Assembly: GCF_001865575.2 (NCBI RefSeq)
Contig: NZ_CP017562.2
Coordinates: 186,001 to 250,000 of the forward strand
Length of the DNA stretch: 64,000 nucleotides
Direction: 5' to 3'
From: Paraburkholderia sprentiae WSM5005
GTDB lineage: Bacteria; Pseudomonadota; Gammaproteobacteria; Burkholderiales; Burkholderiaceae
Made by a program: the position numbers and the translations under genes. This document shows positions 8,893-18,065 of this stretch, piece after piece. Positions within the stretch are counted from its first letter, which is position 1; each line of letters starts with the position of its first letter. The notes beneath the pieces are model-generated. The model did no database searches and was not told the origin of the DNA. It worked only from the letters and a program-made list of their open reading frames with translations.

Positions 8893-9166
8893 CCGGCTTT
8901 AGCCGATCACCCACACCCCTTCACGCGACATCCGCGCCGGCGACGCACGTCGTGCGCGCGCGAGCATGCGCGGCTATCAGACCGGCATTTCAGTTCGATG
9001 AAACCCACGCTTTTCCATTCAATGGGACTAGGCGATAGGAAAATTCAGCAAAAGTTCCATGTCATAAAAAGGGAACATTGCCGCTAGATAATCCCGCTGC
9101 GTAAAAAAATACGGATTTGTTTCATTAGGGCGGAAAGTCGTCATCGAAACCAACAGGGGTCCCACA
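8893..9166 (+). promoter_or_regulatory. Upstream region of the phosphoesterase gene
   Basis: The last 130 bases before the gene are AT-rich. GATAAT (9087-9092) is a good -10 candidate. ATGTCAT (9059-9065) resembles one PhoB half-site about 20 bases upstream of it, but no second half-site follows at the right spacing. GTTCC (9054-9058) and GGAAC (9072-9076) form an inverted repeat around it. Phosphate control is possible but not shown. Confidence 0.35.
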
Positions 9167-11506
9167 ATGTCGGTCAGTCCCACATCACGCACCACGCTGA
9201 TTCTTACCTCAATCGCGGCAGCCTGCGTTGTCGCAGCCTGCGGCGGCTCCGATCACAACGACACGGCGAGCACCGGTACCACTCAACCGACGACCTATGC
9301 GGGTGTCGTGACGGCCGCCAACTTCGTGCCGGGCAACGCGTCCGGTAACCCGACCATCAAAGCGGGCTATTACGCCGGCGCAACCGTCTGCCTCGATACG
9401 AACGGCAACGGCAAGTGCGATTCGGGTGAAGCGAGCGCGACGACCGACAGCAACGGCCACTTCTCGCTGCAATCGAGCGCGAGCGGTCAGCTGATCGCCG
9501 ACGTCAGCACGAAGGCAACCAACACCGCAAGCGGCGCGGCTGTCGCGAGCCACGTGATCCTGCGCGCCTCGGCTGCGCAGATCGCCGATCAGGGCGCGGC
9601 GAACATCGTGATCAGCCCGATGTCGACCGAAGTGCAGCGTCTGGTCGAAGCGAACGGCACCAGCTACGCAACCGAGAAGGCCAATGTCGCAGCGCGCCTG
9701 ACGGGTCCGGCACTCGGCGCCTCGTCGGTGACGGTCACCGCCGCCGACGCGCTCGGCGACGTGAACAAGCTGTCCGGTGTCGAGCAGCAGACCGTGCTGT
9801 TCGAAGACAACCAGCTCGCGAACCGCTACACGTATGCGACGACCAAGCTCGATCGCGGCGACCTGTACCCGGACAACCTGGCGGTGACGGGCGGTGATCC
9901 GTCGATCGTCGGCGTAACGGGCGTGAGCGCGTCGACGGCCGTGAAGTCGACGCAGACGCAAGCACCGATCACGTACGCGCAGTCGCAGCAAGCCGCGTTC
10001 AACGTCGAAGGCATTCCGCGTTACGACAACGTGTTCGTGATCATGCTCGAGAACCACAGCGTGGGTCCGGTCACGGGCACGCCGGGCATTCTCGGTTCGA
10101 CGAACGCGCCGTTCATCAATCAGTTCCTCAGCAGCAACGCGCAGTTCACGACCTACTACTCGACCGGCAATCCGAGCGAGCCGAACTACACGGCACTCGG
10201 CGGCGCCGACGACTGGGGTATCGTCGACGACAACTGGTGGGGCTGCGGCGCAGGCACGAGCGGCGCCAACGCACCGACCGACGCGGCATTCGCCGGCGGT
10301 ACCGCTTCGGACGGCCAGCCGCTCGCTGCGACCGGCGCACTGCCGCCGCAAGACACTTCGCACCTGTCGGGCTATACGACGACCGGCGCGTGCGCATCGA
10401 CGACCTCGATCGCGAATCACAACGTCTCGGCGCCGAGCCTCTTCACGCTGCTGTCGAAAGCGGGTATGACGTGGCGTACCTATAGCGAGTCGATGAACCC
10501 GGGCCAGGACCCGCGCGCGGACAGCGTTGCCGAGCCGACGATTTCGGACACCTACAAGGGTCCGGGCAGCACCGGCACGGCCTTCGCGATGCCGGGCGCG
10601 CTGTACAAGACCAAGCACCATCCGGGCATGGCCTATCAGCAGACGCGTAACCTGCCGGAGTTCCACGCCGACAACCGCACGATGTTCGGCACGCAGTACT
10701 CGGCCGCCGACCTGGCGAAGTCGCAGGCCTACCCGATCCCGGCGAACTACAACTACGACCAGTTCAGCACCGACCTCGCGACCGGCGACGTGGGTAACGT
10801 GAACTTCATCATGCCCGACCAGTGCGACGACATGCACGGCACCGGCTCGGATCCGTCATGCACGGGCGGCAGCACCGCGATCGTGCAGCGCGGTGACGAC
10901 TACGTGCGTCAGGTGGTCGCCAAGATCCAGGCTTCGCCGATCTGGACCAACCCGAATCGCAAGGTCGCGATCGTCGTGATGTTCGACGAAGGCGAAGGCA
11001 GCTCGACCGCGTGCTGCGGCTGGAATCCGGTTACCTCGAACGTGAACCAGCAACCGCTGTCGTTCGCGAGCGGCAAGTACACGCCGGTCACGACGACGCT
11101 GTACAACCAGGGCAACCATGGTCACGGCAACTCGGTGTTCGGTGTCGCGACGAACCAGGCGAACCCGAACGTCGTGGATAGCGACGAGTACAGCCACTTC
11201 TCGTTCGTTCGCACGCTGCAGGACATGTTCCAGATCGCCGATCCGCAGCAGCCGAACACGTACCTCGCTCGTGCGAAGTACACGGAGTCGTTCATCGCTG
11301 CGAACATCGCGAATCTGCCGGAACTCGCGGGCAGTTCCGACACGCACTTCGACTCGGTCCGTCCGATGAACCACGCGTACGTTACGCCGGCGACCTACAC
11401 GCAGAAGCTCAACATGGTTGACGTGACGAGCACGTCGCTGGCATCGCGCGGCCCTGGCCCCGACGCGACCCAGACCAACATCTGGTCGCTGAAGTCGGCG
11501 AAGTAA
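9167..11506 (+). CDS. Secreted phosphoesterase-family lipoprotein (acid phosphatase/phospholipase C type)
   Basis: The 779-residue protein starts with a lipoprotein signal ending VVAAC. Residues about 40-220 form a beta-rich N-terminal region with a calcium-site-like CLDTNGNGKCDSGE segment. From residue about 285 it carries a phosphoesterase domain (PF04185 type): VFVIMLENHS holds the first metal-site residues, STGNPSEPNYTALG the putative Thr/Ser nucleophile region, and VMFDEGEGS and NQGNHGHGNS further metal ligands. The family hydrolyses phosphate mono- or diesters outside the cytoplasm. AGGGG stands 8 bases before the ATG. It is followed by two hairpins, so it is probably its own transcription unit. 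Confidence 0.88.
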   Translation: MSVSPTSRTTLILTSIAAACVVAACGGSDHNDTASTGTTQPTTYAGVVTAANFVPGNASGNPTIKAGYYAGATVCLDTNGNGKCDSGEASATTDSNGHFSLQSSASGQLIADVSTKATNTASGAAVASHVILRASAAQIADQGAANIVISPMSTEVQRLVEANGTSYATEKANVAARLTGPALGASSVTVTAADALGDVNKLSGVEQQTVLFEDNQLANRYTYATTKLDRGDLYPDNLAVTGGDPSIVGVTGVSASTAVKSTQTQAPITYAQSQQAAFNVEGIPRYDNVFVIMLENHSVGPVTGTPGILGSTNAPFINQFLSSNAQFTTYYSTGNPSEPNYTALGGADDWGIVDDNWWGCGAGTSGANAPTDAAFAGGTASDGQPLAATGALPPQDTSHLSGYTTTGACASTTSIANHNVSAPSLFTLLSKAGMTWRTYSESMNPGQDPRADSVAEPTISDTYKGPGSTGTAFAMPGALYKTKHHPGMAYQQTRNLPEFHADNRTMFGTQYSAADLAKSQAYPIPANYNYDQFSTDLATGDVGNVNFIMPDQCDDMHGTGSDPSCTGGSTAIVQRGDDYVRQVVAKIQASPIWTNPNRKVAIVVMFDEGEGSSTACCGWNPVTSNVNQQPLSFASGKYTPVTTTLYNQGNHGHGNSVFGVATNQANPNVVDSDEYSHFSFVRTLQDMFQIADPQQPNTYLARAKYTESFIAANIANLPELAGSSDTHFDSVRPMNHAYVTPATYTQKLNMVDVTSTSLASRGPGPDATQTNIWSLKSAK

Positions 11507-11520
11507 GGAGCCGATCCGCA

Positions 11521-11554
11521 TGCGATACAAGCCGGTTCGCCGTCTTGTATCGCA
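11521..11554 (+). terminator. Hairpin after the phosphoesterase gene
   Basis: TGCGATACAAG (11521-11531) and CTTGTATCGCA (11544-11554) form a perfect 11-base stem with a 12-base loop, starting 15 bases after the stop codon. There is no T tract. Confidence 0.6.
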
Positions 11555-11576
11555 GCCAGACGCGAGCAGCGCTTGC

Positions 11577-11610
11577 TGCCGGCCCACGTATCGAGTGGTC
11601 CGGCAGTTTT
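11577..11610 (+). terminator. Rho-independent terminator
   Basis: TGCCGG and CCAC on the left pair with GTGG and CCGGCA on the right (11577-11605), with a 7-base loop, and GTTTT follows. This is the better formed of the two hairpins between the phosphoesterase and the peroxidase genes. Confidence 0.7.
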
Positions 11611-11725
11611 CCATTCCGTTCGTCCCATTGCCGCGCGGCCTTAGCGGTACGCGCAGGTAGCCAGGCCCTGCACGAGGCCCAGCCAGGACCGCCCGGCAAT
11701 CGGATTCAGGTACCACGACATCGTC

Positions 11726-13207
11726 ATGCGAACACTTACTTCGAGCGTGCTGTGCGCGCTCTCCCTGATATTGACCGCATGCGGCGGCGGTGGCAGCGAT
11801 GGCGGCGGCTCGAGCCAGACCTCGTCGTCGTCAGGCAGCGGCGGCACGGCGAGTATCGCGCCGCCCGCGACGGTCACGCTGAGCGCCGCGGCGCAGGTCG
11901 GCAAACAGCTGTTCTTCGATCAGAACCTGTCAGGCAACAAGAACATGTCCTGCGCGAGCTGCCATAACCCGCAATATGCGTACGGGCCGCCCAACAGCCT
12001 CGCCGTGCAGCTCGGCTCCGATCCGTCGCTGGCGGGTCAGCGCGCGGTGCCCTCGCTACGCTACAAGTCAATGACGCCTCCGTACAACGACGTCGCCGAC
12101 AACCCCGACGGCATCACGCAGAATGCGCCCGGCGGCGGCTTCATGTGGGACGGACGCGCGACCACGCTTGCCACCCAGGTGTCGATGCCGCTGCTCAATC
12201 CGCTCGAAATGAACAACGCGTCGGCAGCCGATGTCGTGAAGGTCGTGCAGGGCGCGTCGTATGCATCGTTGTTCCAGCAGGCGTTCGGCTCGGGCGTGTT
12301 CGCCAACGCCGACACCGCGTTCGCCGACATCGGCCTCGCTCTGCAGGCGTTTGAGACGGAAGACCCGAGCTTCGCGCCATATTCGAGCAAGTTCGACCTG
12401 TTCGAGTCCAACAAGGTGGGCGGCACGTTGACGGCGGCCGAACTGCGCGGCCTCGAACTCTTCAACGACACCGACAAGGGCGCCGGTTGCGTGGCCTGCC
12501 ACTACGCGGGCGCGAACTTCAACGGCTCGGTGGGTCTGATGACCGACTTCACGTATCAGGCGATCGGTGTGCCGCGCAACGATACGTCGATACCGGACAA
12601 TCCCGATCCGATCCCGAGCAATACCAACACCGCGTACTACGACCTGGGTCTGTGCGGTCCGCTGAACACGATCCACTCGCCTGGTAGCGCGACGAGCGGC
12701 GCGGGTCCGGATTCGTTCACCGGCGTCAACGTGCCCGATCCGTATTGCGGCCGCTTCAAGGTGCCGACGCTGCGCAACGTCGCAACGCGCACTGCGTTCT
12801 TCCACAACGGCGTATTCCACTCGCTCGTGCAGGTGCTCGACTTCTACAACACGCGCGATACGAACCCCGAGTACTGGTATCCGAGCAGCGGCGGCGATAG
12901 CAGCAACATGGTGCAGAACCCGTCGTTCGCGCTGTTCCCGAGCGCCGCGTCCGGTGCGACGGCCACGCCGTTCAACGATCTGCCCAGCGCGTACCGGGGC
13001 AACATCGACGAAGAACTGCCGATGGGCCAAGGCCAGACCGATGCGGGCGGCACGACCGCGGCCGACGGCGCGAAGGCGCGGCCGGTTCACTCGACGCCGC
13101 AGCTGACGCAGCAGAACATCGCCGATCTGGTCTGCTTCCTGAATACGCTGACGGACGGTTATCAACCGCCCGCCACGCCGCCGACGAGCGGTGCCTGCGT
13201 GAACTGA
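11726..13207 (+). CDS. Di-haem cytochrome c peroxidase/MauG-like lipoprotein
   Basis: The 493-residue protein begins with a lipoprotein-like signal (LILTACGGGG) and a Ser/Gly linker. Two haem c motifs are present: CASCH at residues 76-80 and CVACH at 255-259. The block GGFMWDGRATTLATQVSMPLL with the later NPLEM matches the bacterial cytochrome c peroxidase/MauG family. Such proteins reduce hydrogen peroxide or oxidise protein partners in the periplasm. The substrate cannot be told from sequence. The next gene, a small lipoprotein 39 bases downstream, is probably co-transcribed. Confidence 0.88.
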   Translation: MRTLTSSVLCALSLILTACGGGGSDGGGSSQTSSSSGSGGTASIAPPATVTLSAAAQVGKQLFFDQNLSGNKNMSCASCHNPQYAYGPPNSLAVQLGSDPSLAGQRAVPSLRYKSMTPPYNDVADNPDGITQNAPGGGFMWDGRATTLATQVSMPLLNPLEMNNASAADVVKVVQGASYASLFQQAFGSGVFANADTAFADIGLALQAFETEDPSFAPYSSKFDLFESNKVGGTLTAAELRGLELFNDTDKGAGCVACHYAGANFNGSVGLMTDFTYQAIGVPRNDTSIPDNPDPIPSNTNTAYYDLGLCGPLNTIHSPGSATSGAGPDSFTGVNVPDPYCGRFKVPTLRNVATRTAFFHNGVFHSLVQVLDFYNTRDTNPEYWYPSSGGDSSNMVQNPSFALFPSAASGATATPFNDLPSAYRGNIDEELPMGQGQTDAGGTTAADGAKARPVHSTPQLTQQNIADLVCFLNTLTDGYQPPATPPTSGACVN

Positions 13208-13246
13208 CGACTTTCAATACCGCAACTCAACCTGAGCAACGACGAC

Positions 13247-13918
13247 ATGATGCGACGCTCCACCGCCGCCCGCCTTGCAGGCGGCGCGCTTTCCCTGCTG
13301 GCCCTGACGCTTTTCGCCGGCTGCCACGACAAGAGCCAGGACGCGAATCAGGCAAACTTCACGGCTACGATCAACGACTATCTGGCCAAGCGCGGCCATC
13401 TGTGCCTCGCCAAATACGACTGGCCGATCTATACGACGACTGAAGACCGCGCCAACGGCACGCGCGACGCGATCCAGATGCCGGTGCTCGAAAAGCTCGG
13501 GCTGGTGGTGGGCAAGGACATGCTGGTCGAACGCGTGGATGCGGACGGCAAGAAGATCACCGCGTCCGCGCGGCAGTATCAGCTGACGCCGGAAGGCCAG
13601 AAGTACTATCTGCACATTCCGGAAGTGGTCGCGACCGCGGCGTCGCGCGTCACGCATCCGGCCGATTTCTGCGCGGCTTCGCTGTCGCTCGATAAAGTGG
13701 TCGGCTGGGAACGGCCGATGCAGATGGACGGCAAGACGGTGACGTCGGTGGTCTACACGTACAAGATCGACCCGGCGCCGTGGGCGAAGGACCAGGACGC
13801 GCAGCGTGTGTTTCCGATGGTCAAGCGGGTGATCGAAGGTGCGGGCACGATGCAGTTGCGTGAAGGCGTGCATCTGACCGACCAGGGCTGGGTTGCCGAT
13901 GAGGTTTTCCAGCGCTGA
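13247..13918 (+). CDS. Hypothetical lipoprotein
   Basis: The 223-residue protein has a twin-Arg-free signal with lipobox LFAGC (MMRRSTAARLAGGALSLLAL start). The mature part is polar, with no recognised domain; it contains short beta-rich stretches such as KTVTSVVYTYKIDPAPW. It lies 39 bases after the di-haem peroxidase and ends in a shared terminator, so the two genes probably form an operon. Two adjacent ATG codons make the start uncertain by one residue. Function unknown. Confidence 0.75.
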   Translation: MMRRSTAARLAGGALSLLALTLFAGCHDKSQDANQANFTATINDYLAKRGHLCLAKYDWPIYTTTEDRANGTRDAIQMPVLEKLGLVVGKDMLVERVDADGKKITASARQYQLTPEGQKYYLHIPEVVATAASRVTHPADFCAASLSLDKVVGWERPMQMDGKTVTSVVYTYKIDPAPWAKDQDAQRVFPMVKRVIEGAGTMQLREGVHLTDQGWVADEVFQR

Positions 13919-13931
13919 GGGTGGCGGTTCA

Positions 13932-13961
13932 ATGAGGGACTTGGTGGACCCAAGCCCTCAT
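13932..13961. terminator. Bidirectional terminator between convergent genes
   Basis: ATGAGGG and CTTGG pair with CCAAG and CCCTCAT (13932-13961) around a 5-base loop with one bulged A. It sits between the stop of the plus-strand lipoprotein gene (13918) and the stop of the minus-strand epimerase (13973), so it can serve both. Confidence 0.65.
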
Positions 13962-13972
13962 CGAAAAGCCTG

Positions 13973-14875
13973 CTACTGGACGATGTTTTTCGCTTCGTCG
14001 CGCCAGTAGTGTTGCTGTTTCCACCCAAGCAGGCGCTTGAGCTTTTCATTGCTGAGCAGAGTCTCGAACTCGCCGAGTTGCTTCCTGACCGGCACGCCCG
14101 GGTAGTAGCGTCGGAGCAGTTCCGCGGTGGGCACGTCGGACGATACGTCGTCGGCCGCGACGTTCATGACCTGAAAGCCGAGGCCGTCCTTTTCGATCGC
14201 GAGCCGGCAGGCGTTCGCGAGATCGCGGCCGTCGATATAGCTCCACGCAATCCGCTTGCGCAGTGCCGGATCCTTGAGCCACGCCGGAAACTTCGCGTAG
14301 TCGTCGGGTTCGAGCACGTTGCCAATACGAAAGCAGTAAATGTCGGAGCCGGTGCGCGTGTGGAACGCCTTCGCCGTCACTTCGTTGACAACCTTCGACG
14401 TCGCGTAGCTGTCCATCGGGTTCACCGGATATTCCTCGTCGAGCGGGAAGTACTCCGGACTGCGATCCCGGTGCGCGAACACCATGCCGTACGTGGTTTC
14501 GCTCGATGCCACGATCACCTTGCGGATGCCAAGCTTCGACGCTGCGTCGAGGATGTTGTACGTGCCCATCACGTTGATCCGGTAGACCTCGTTGTCGGGC
14601 GTGATCATGATGCGAGGGATCGCCGCAAAATGCACGATCGCGTCGATCGGCTTTGGCTCGAGGTCGTCGGCGAATTCTCCGGGCGCCGTGCTCGATGCGA
14701 GCGCATTGAATACCTGGCCCGCATCGGTGATGTCCGTTATCAACGTGCGCGCCGTGCGCGCTGCCATCGGCGCGCGATCCAGATTCATCACCTCGTAGCC
14801 ATGCTCGACCAGGTTCTGGACGACCCATTTTCCGGCCAGGCCGCTGCCGCCGGTCACGATTACTCGCTTCGTCAT
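13973..14875 (-). CDS. NAD-dependent epimerase/dehydratase (extended SDR)
   Basis: The 300-residue protein has the Rossmann motif VTGGSGLAGKWV at the N-terminus, a catalytic Ser in VIVASSETTYG and the YxxxK pair in DSYATSKVVNE, all typical of extended short-chain dehydrogenases acting on nucleotide sugars or related substrates. AGGAGCAC precedes the ATG, so the start is firm. It lies downstream of the glycosyltransferase on the same strand with a 137-base gap, which suggests, but does not prove, a role in surface glycan synthesis. Confidence 0.88.
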   Translation of the reverse strand: MTKRVIVTGGSGLAGKWVVQNLVEHGYEVMNLDRAPMAARTARTLITDITDAGQVFNALASSTAPGEFADDLEPKPIDAIVHFAAIPRIMITPDNEVYRINVMGTYNILDAASKLGIRKVIVASSETTYGMVFAHRDRSPEYFPLDEEYPVNPMDSYATSKVVNEVTAKAFHTRTGSDIYCFRIGNVLEPDDYAKFPAWLKDPALRKRIAWSYIDGRDLANACRLAIEKDGLGFQVMNVAADDVSSDVPTAELLRRYYPGVPVRKQLGEFETLLSNEKLKRLLGWKQQHYWRDEAKNIVQ

Positions 14876-15012
14876 GTGCTCCTCTTTTCTTTTAGACGCT
14901 CACGCACAGATGAGCGGAGCGTTCGATGGTGCACTCATGGTACCCCTTTCCACGCGCTCGGTCAGGTTGACCCTCGGTGGCATGGACCTCGTTGGCGCGG
15001 TGCGCGCGTGGC

Positions 15013-16539
15013 TCACGACTGCGGCACGATCACGAACAGTTGGTAGGGACGCGCAGGCAACTCCCGTCCCCATCGGGTCTTGCTCACCTCAAGCGCAATC
15101 GGCGCGGCATGGCTTAGCGACGATGCCGTCGCGATGCAGTCCGAGTCGTCGCCGCGGCACACAATCAACGCGCCTTGGCGCGCGAAATCGGCGGGTGTGA
15201 CCCAGGGCGTTGCCGCCGGCCAGTGGAGATCCCAGAAGCGGGCGCGGCCGCCGTCATAGAACACCATCGAAGCGGCCTCATGCGTCGAGCCCGCCACGAT
15301 CGACAGCGGCTGGCTGGTGCGTTGATGCCACGCCGCCTGCGCGGCTGCCGCGAGTTCCGCGCGCGGCTCGGCCGCGTCGTCGGTATTGCGCCGCGCCCCC
15401 GTGTAGCCGACCACGGCCGACACCGCGAGCACCAGCGCCCAGTACACCGCCATGACGCGGATGGCACGCTGCGGCGCGAACTCGAAGCGCGCTTTCACGA
15501 GCACGGCAAGCCAGAGCGGCACCATCGCGAACCACTGCGCCATGCCCCACACCGAGGCCATCTGCGTCTTGCCGATCACGGATAGCAGGCCCACCGCGAA
15601 CAGTGGCCCCAGCGCGAGCCACCAGAGATCCGGGTACGACGCGCTCCGAACAACGCTCAGCGCCATGAGCCGCGCAGCCCCCCGCGTGCGCACCATCAAC
15701 AGCACGAAAACGAAACTGAGCGCGAGATAGCCGATTTGCGCGAGCGTATAGATGCCAAAGCGCCCGACCGCGGCGAGCAGCGTGCCGCCGGTGCGTTGCG
15801 CGGCATACTCGAGCGTCGGGAAATGATTAACCATCATCCAGTGCACGTGCGGGGCCAGCACAGCGACGCCCGCCGCCACCGCGAGCAGCGAATCGACGCT
15901 GACGAGGCGCGCACGCCATGCGGGACGCGCGAGCAATGCCAGCAAGAGGCCGAGCAGCAGCACGATCGTGAAGTACTTGCCCAGCACGGCAAGCGCCGCG
16001 CACGCCCCGAGACCGAGCGCCGCGCCGCTGCGCGTGAGGCGGCTGCCCGGCTGCACGTAGCGGACGAAAAAGTAGGCGGTCCACGGCCAGACCGACAGCA
16101 GGATCGCGTTCGGATTGAATTTGATGGCGAGATTCGAGTAAAGCGGCGAAACCGCCATCGCAAGCCCGGCGAGGATCGCGATCTGGCGCGGCATGAAGCG
16201 CCCGGCGAGCGCGACGATCCCGGCCAGGCCAACCAGCACGTTCACCGCCGACAGCGCGAAATACGCGAGATCGGTATGCGGGAACACGCTGAACCAGGCC
16301 GCTGCGACCCACGACGACAGCGGCGGATGCTTCGCGTAACCGGCCTGCCACTCGATGCCCCAGACATAGGTCTCGACCATGTCGCCCTGAATGTCGAGAT
16401 TGCCGCGCGCCAGCCAGGCGGCCAGCGTCCAGATCAGCGCGTGGAAGGGTAATAGCCAGCCGAGTGATGCGATGCCTGCGGCGGCAGGTTGGTCGGAGGC
16501 CGAGGCGAGCGACGTGGGATTCGAAAGCTGGGTCGACAT
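15013..16539 (-). CDS. GT39/ArnT-like membrane glycosyltransferase
   Basis: The 508-residue protein has about 11-12 hydrophobic helices. After the first helix comes a periplasmic loop with GDMVETYVWGIEW, where the acidic residues match the catalytic loop of PMT/ArnT-type (PF13231) transferases that use polyprenyl-linked sugars. KHPPLSSWV is another family landmark. It probably transfers a sugar to lipid A, a glycan or a protein in the periplasm; the acceptor is unknown. AAAGG lies 5 bases before the ATG. Confidence 0.85.
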   Translation of the reverse strand: MSTQLSNPTSLASASDQPAAAGIASLGWLLPFHALIWTLAAWLARGNLDIQGDMVETYVWGIEWQAGYAKHPPLSSWVAAAWFSVFPHTDLAYFALSAVNVLVGLAGIVALAGRFMPRQIAILAGLAMAVSPLYSNLAIKFNPNAILLSVWPWTAYFFVRYVQPGSRLTRSGAALGLGACAALAVLGKYFTIVLLLGLLLALLARPAWRARLVSVDSLLAVAAGVAVLAPHVHWMMVNHFPTLEYAAQRTGGTLLAAVGRFGIYTLAQIGYLALSFVFVLLMVRTRGAARLMALSVVRSASYPDLWWLALGPLFAVGLLSVIGKTQMASVWGMAQWFAMVPLWLAVLVKARFEFAPQRAIRVMAVYWALVLAVSAVVGYTGARRNTDDAAEPRAELAAAAQAAWHQRTSQPLSIVAGSTHEAASMVFYDGGRARFWDLHWPAATPWVTPADFARQGALIVCRGDDSDCIATASSLSHAAPIALEVSKTRWGRELPARPYQLFVIVPQS

Positions 16540-16734
16540 TGAACCTTTTGGTCTGTGTGCCGCCGTTCCGGGCAGCGTTTTGGCCCGGCATTGTAATATG
16601 AGCCTACGTAGGAGGGGTGCGATCCGGGCAGGCTGCTCGGCAACCGATGGCGCCGATCCACTTAAAAACGGCTTGATGAGGGACGTTCGCGGCGAAAATC
16701 GACCTGTATGGTCGACACTCGCCGGCTCAAATCG

Positions 16735-17625
16735 TCACCCCGGATTCCGCGGCACAAATTGCCGATTGCGGATCCACTTGGTCGCCACCCACTTGTCCCC
16801 CGCGCGCAGCGGCGTGCTCGCGTGCAGCGAGCTCGGATCGCACAGCCCGAAGCGGTTCCCATATTCGAAGTACAGCGCATGCCCCCGCTGCGGCGCGACC
16901 GACCAGCCGAGCTGCGGAAACACCGTCTCGCCGCCGCCTTCGACATCTTTCAGATACATCAGCAGCGTGCCCATGCGCTGGCCGCTGCGCGCGATCGACT
17001 CGCGATTCGCCGCGTTGCCGGTGATCAGATAGTCCACATGGGGCGTGGACTCCGCGCCTACCTCGTAATGCAGCATTTGCAGACCTTCACCGTTTTCGAC
17101 CGGCGTGCCGGTAAGCAACGCGATGCGCGCTTCGATGCGCGCGATCAGCGGCGTCTCGCAGAGACGGAAAAACATCCCGTGACTGCTGCGATGACCGGCG
17201 ACCACATTGCGGCCGGTCACCGGATCGACGACGGTCGAGCGGTCGAGCCGTGGCTGCGCGAGCGCGATCAGCTGCTCGCATTCGTCGCCGCTCAGAAAAT
17301 TAGCCAGATGCACCGCGGCGGGCCGTTGCAATCGCGACAGCACGCGCACCTTGCGCTCGCCGAGCTGGATCAGCGGGCCGTCGGCCACCCGCAGCGGCTC
17401 GGGCTCATAGCTGAGCGGCGCGCCGCCGACTTCCAGCTTGTCGCCGGGCAGCGGCGCGCCATATAGAAACGCCGACGAGACCGCATCGACCATCGCCGAA
17501 GCGAGCTCGGCCGCGTTGTTGCGGGCGACCATCTCGTTGACGATGGCTTGCGGCGCAACGCCTCGCGTGAGATTGGCGGCGATCCAGTCGCGGACCTCGG
17601 CGGGGAAATTGACGGTGATGGACAT
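16735..17625 (-). CDS. 2-oxoglutarate/Fe(II) oxygenase, prolyl 4-hydroxylase type
   Basis: The 296-residue protein carries a P4H-type double-stranded beta-helix at about residues 100-290. The iron ligands are His196 and Asp198 (TPHVDYL) and His268 (SSLHASTP), with Lys278 (GDKWVATKW) as the 2-oxoglutarate anchor, so the active site looks complete. Residues 1-90 are a helical N-terminal region. The ATG at 17625 is chosen because the longer upstream reading lacks family features, although no good ribosome site is visible. The substrate protein or amino acid is unknown. Confidence 0.85.
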   Translation of the reverse strand: MSITVNFPAEVRDWIAANLTRGVAPQAIVNEMVARNNAAELASAMVDAVSSAFLYGAPLPGDKLEVGGAPLSYEPEPLRVADGPLIQLGERKVRVLSRLQRPAAVHLANFLSGDECEQLIALAQPRLDRSTVVDPVTGRNVVAGHRSSHGMFFRLCETPLIARIEARIALLTGTPVENGEGLQMLHYEVGAESTPHVDYLITGNAANRESIARSGQRMGTLLMYLKDVEGGGETVFPQLGWSVAPQRGHALYFEYGNRFGLCDPSSLHASTPLRAGDKWVATKWIRNRQFVPRNPG

Positions 17626-18065
17626 CGGCGTGACGTTGTGAAGTGTCGTGATGGTCGCGGCGCGCGCGACGCTGGCTTGGGAGGATAGCGAACGATTGTG
17701 ACGATTCTGCACGGACGATCCGCTTTTCAATTGGCTGTCGTCTGTTACCGCGTATTGCGATGACCCGCCGCGCCCAACACGCGAGCCATCGGGATGCCCG
17801 CCCCCGCGTGCTGCTCCGATCGATGCCCCGACTCTTCCACTCGCCAACATGTTGCACCGCTGTAACTCAAGCCCGGCGCGAGCCGGGTACATTGGCGCAT
17901 GCCCGTGCTCAAGCCCCCGCCCACTTCCTTACGTCTTCATAACAACACGTCCAATGGATCTCGACTGATGACAACGCGCATGAACCGTGGCACTTTTGCG
18001 CAGTCCGCTCGGAGGACGACCTTCCAACCGAATATCAAAGCCAACATCCGTTCCCGGAGAGCAAC

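Noticed and set aside
9059..9076. PhoB box before the phosphoesterase gene
   Set aside because: Only one half-site (ATGTCAT) is present; the second at the required spacing is not.
9209..10837. 542-codon minus-strand frame opposite the phosphoesterase gene
   Set aside because: Same GC-bias artefact; the plus-strand product has a signal peptide and conserved metal-site motifs.
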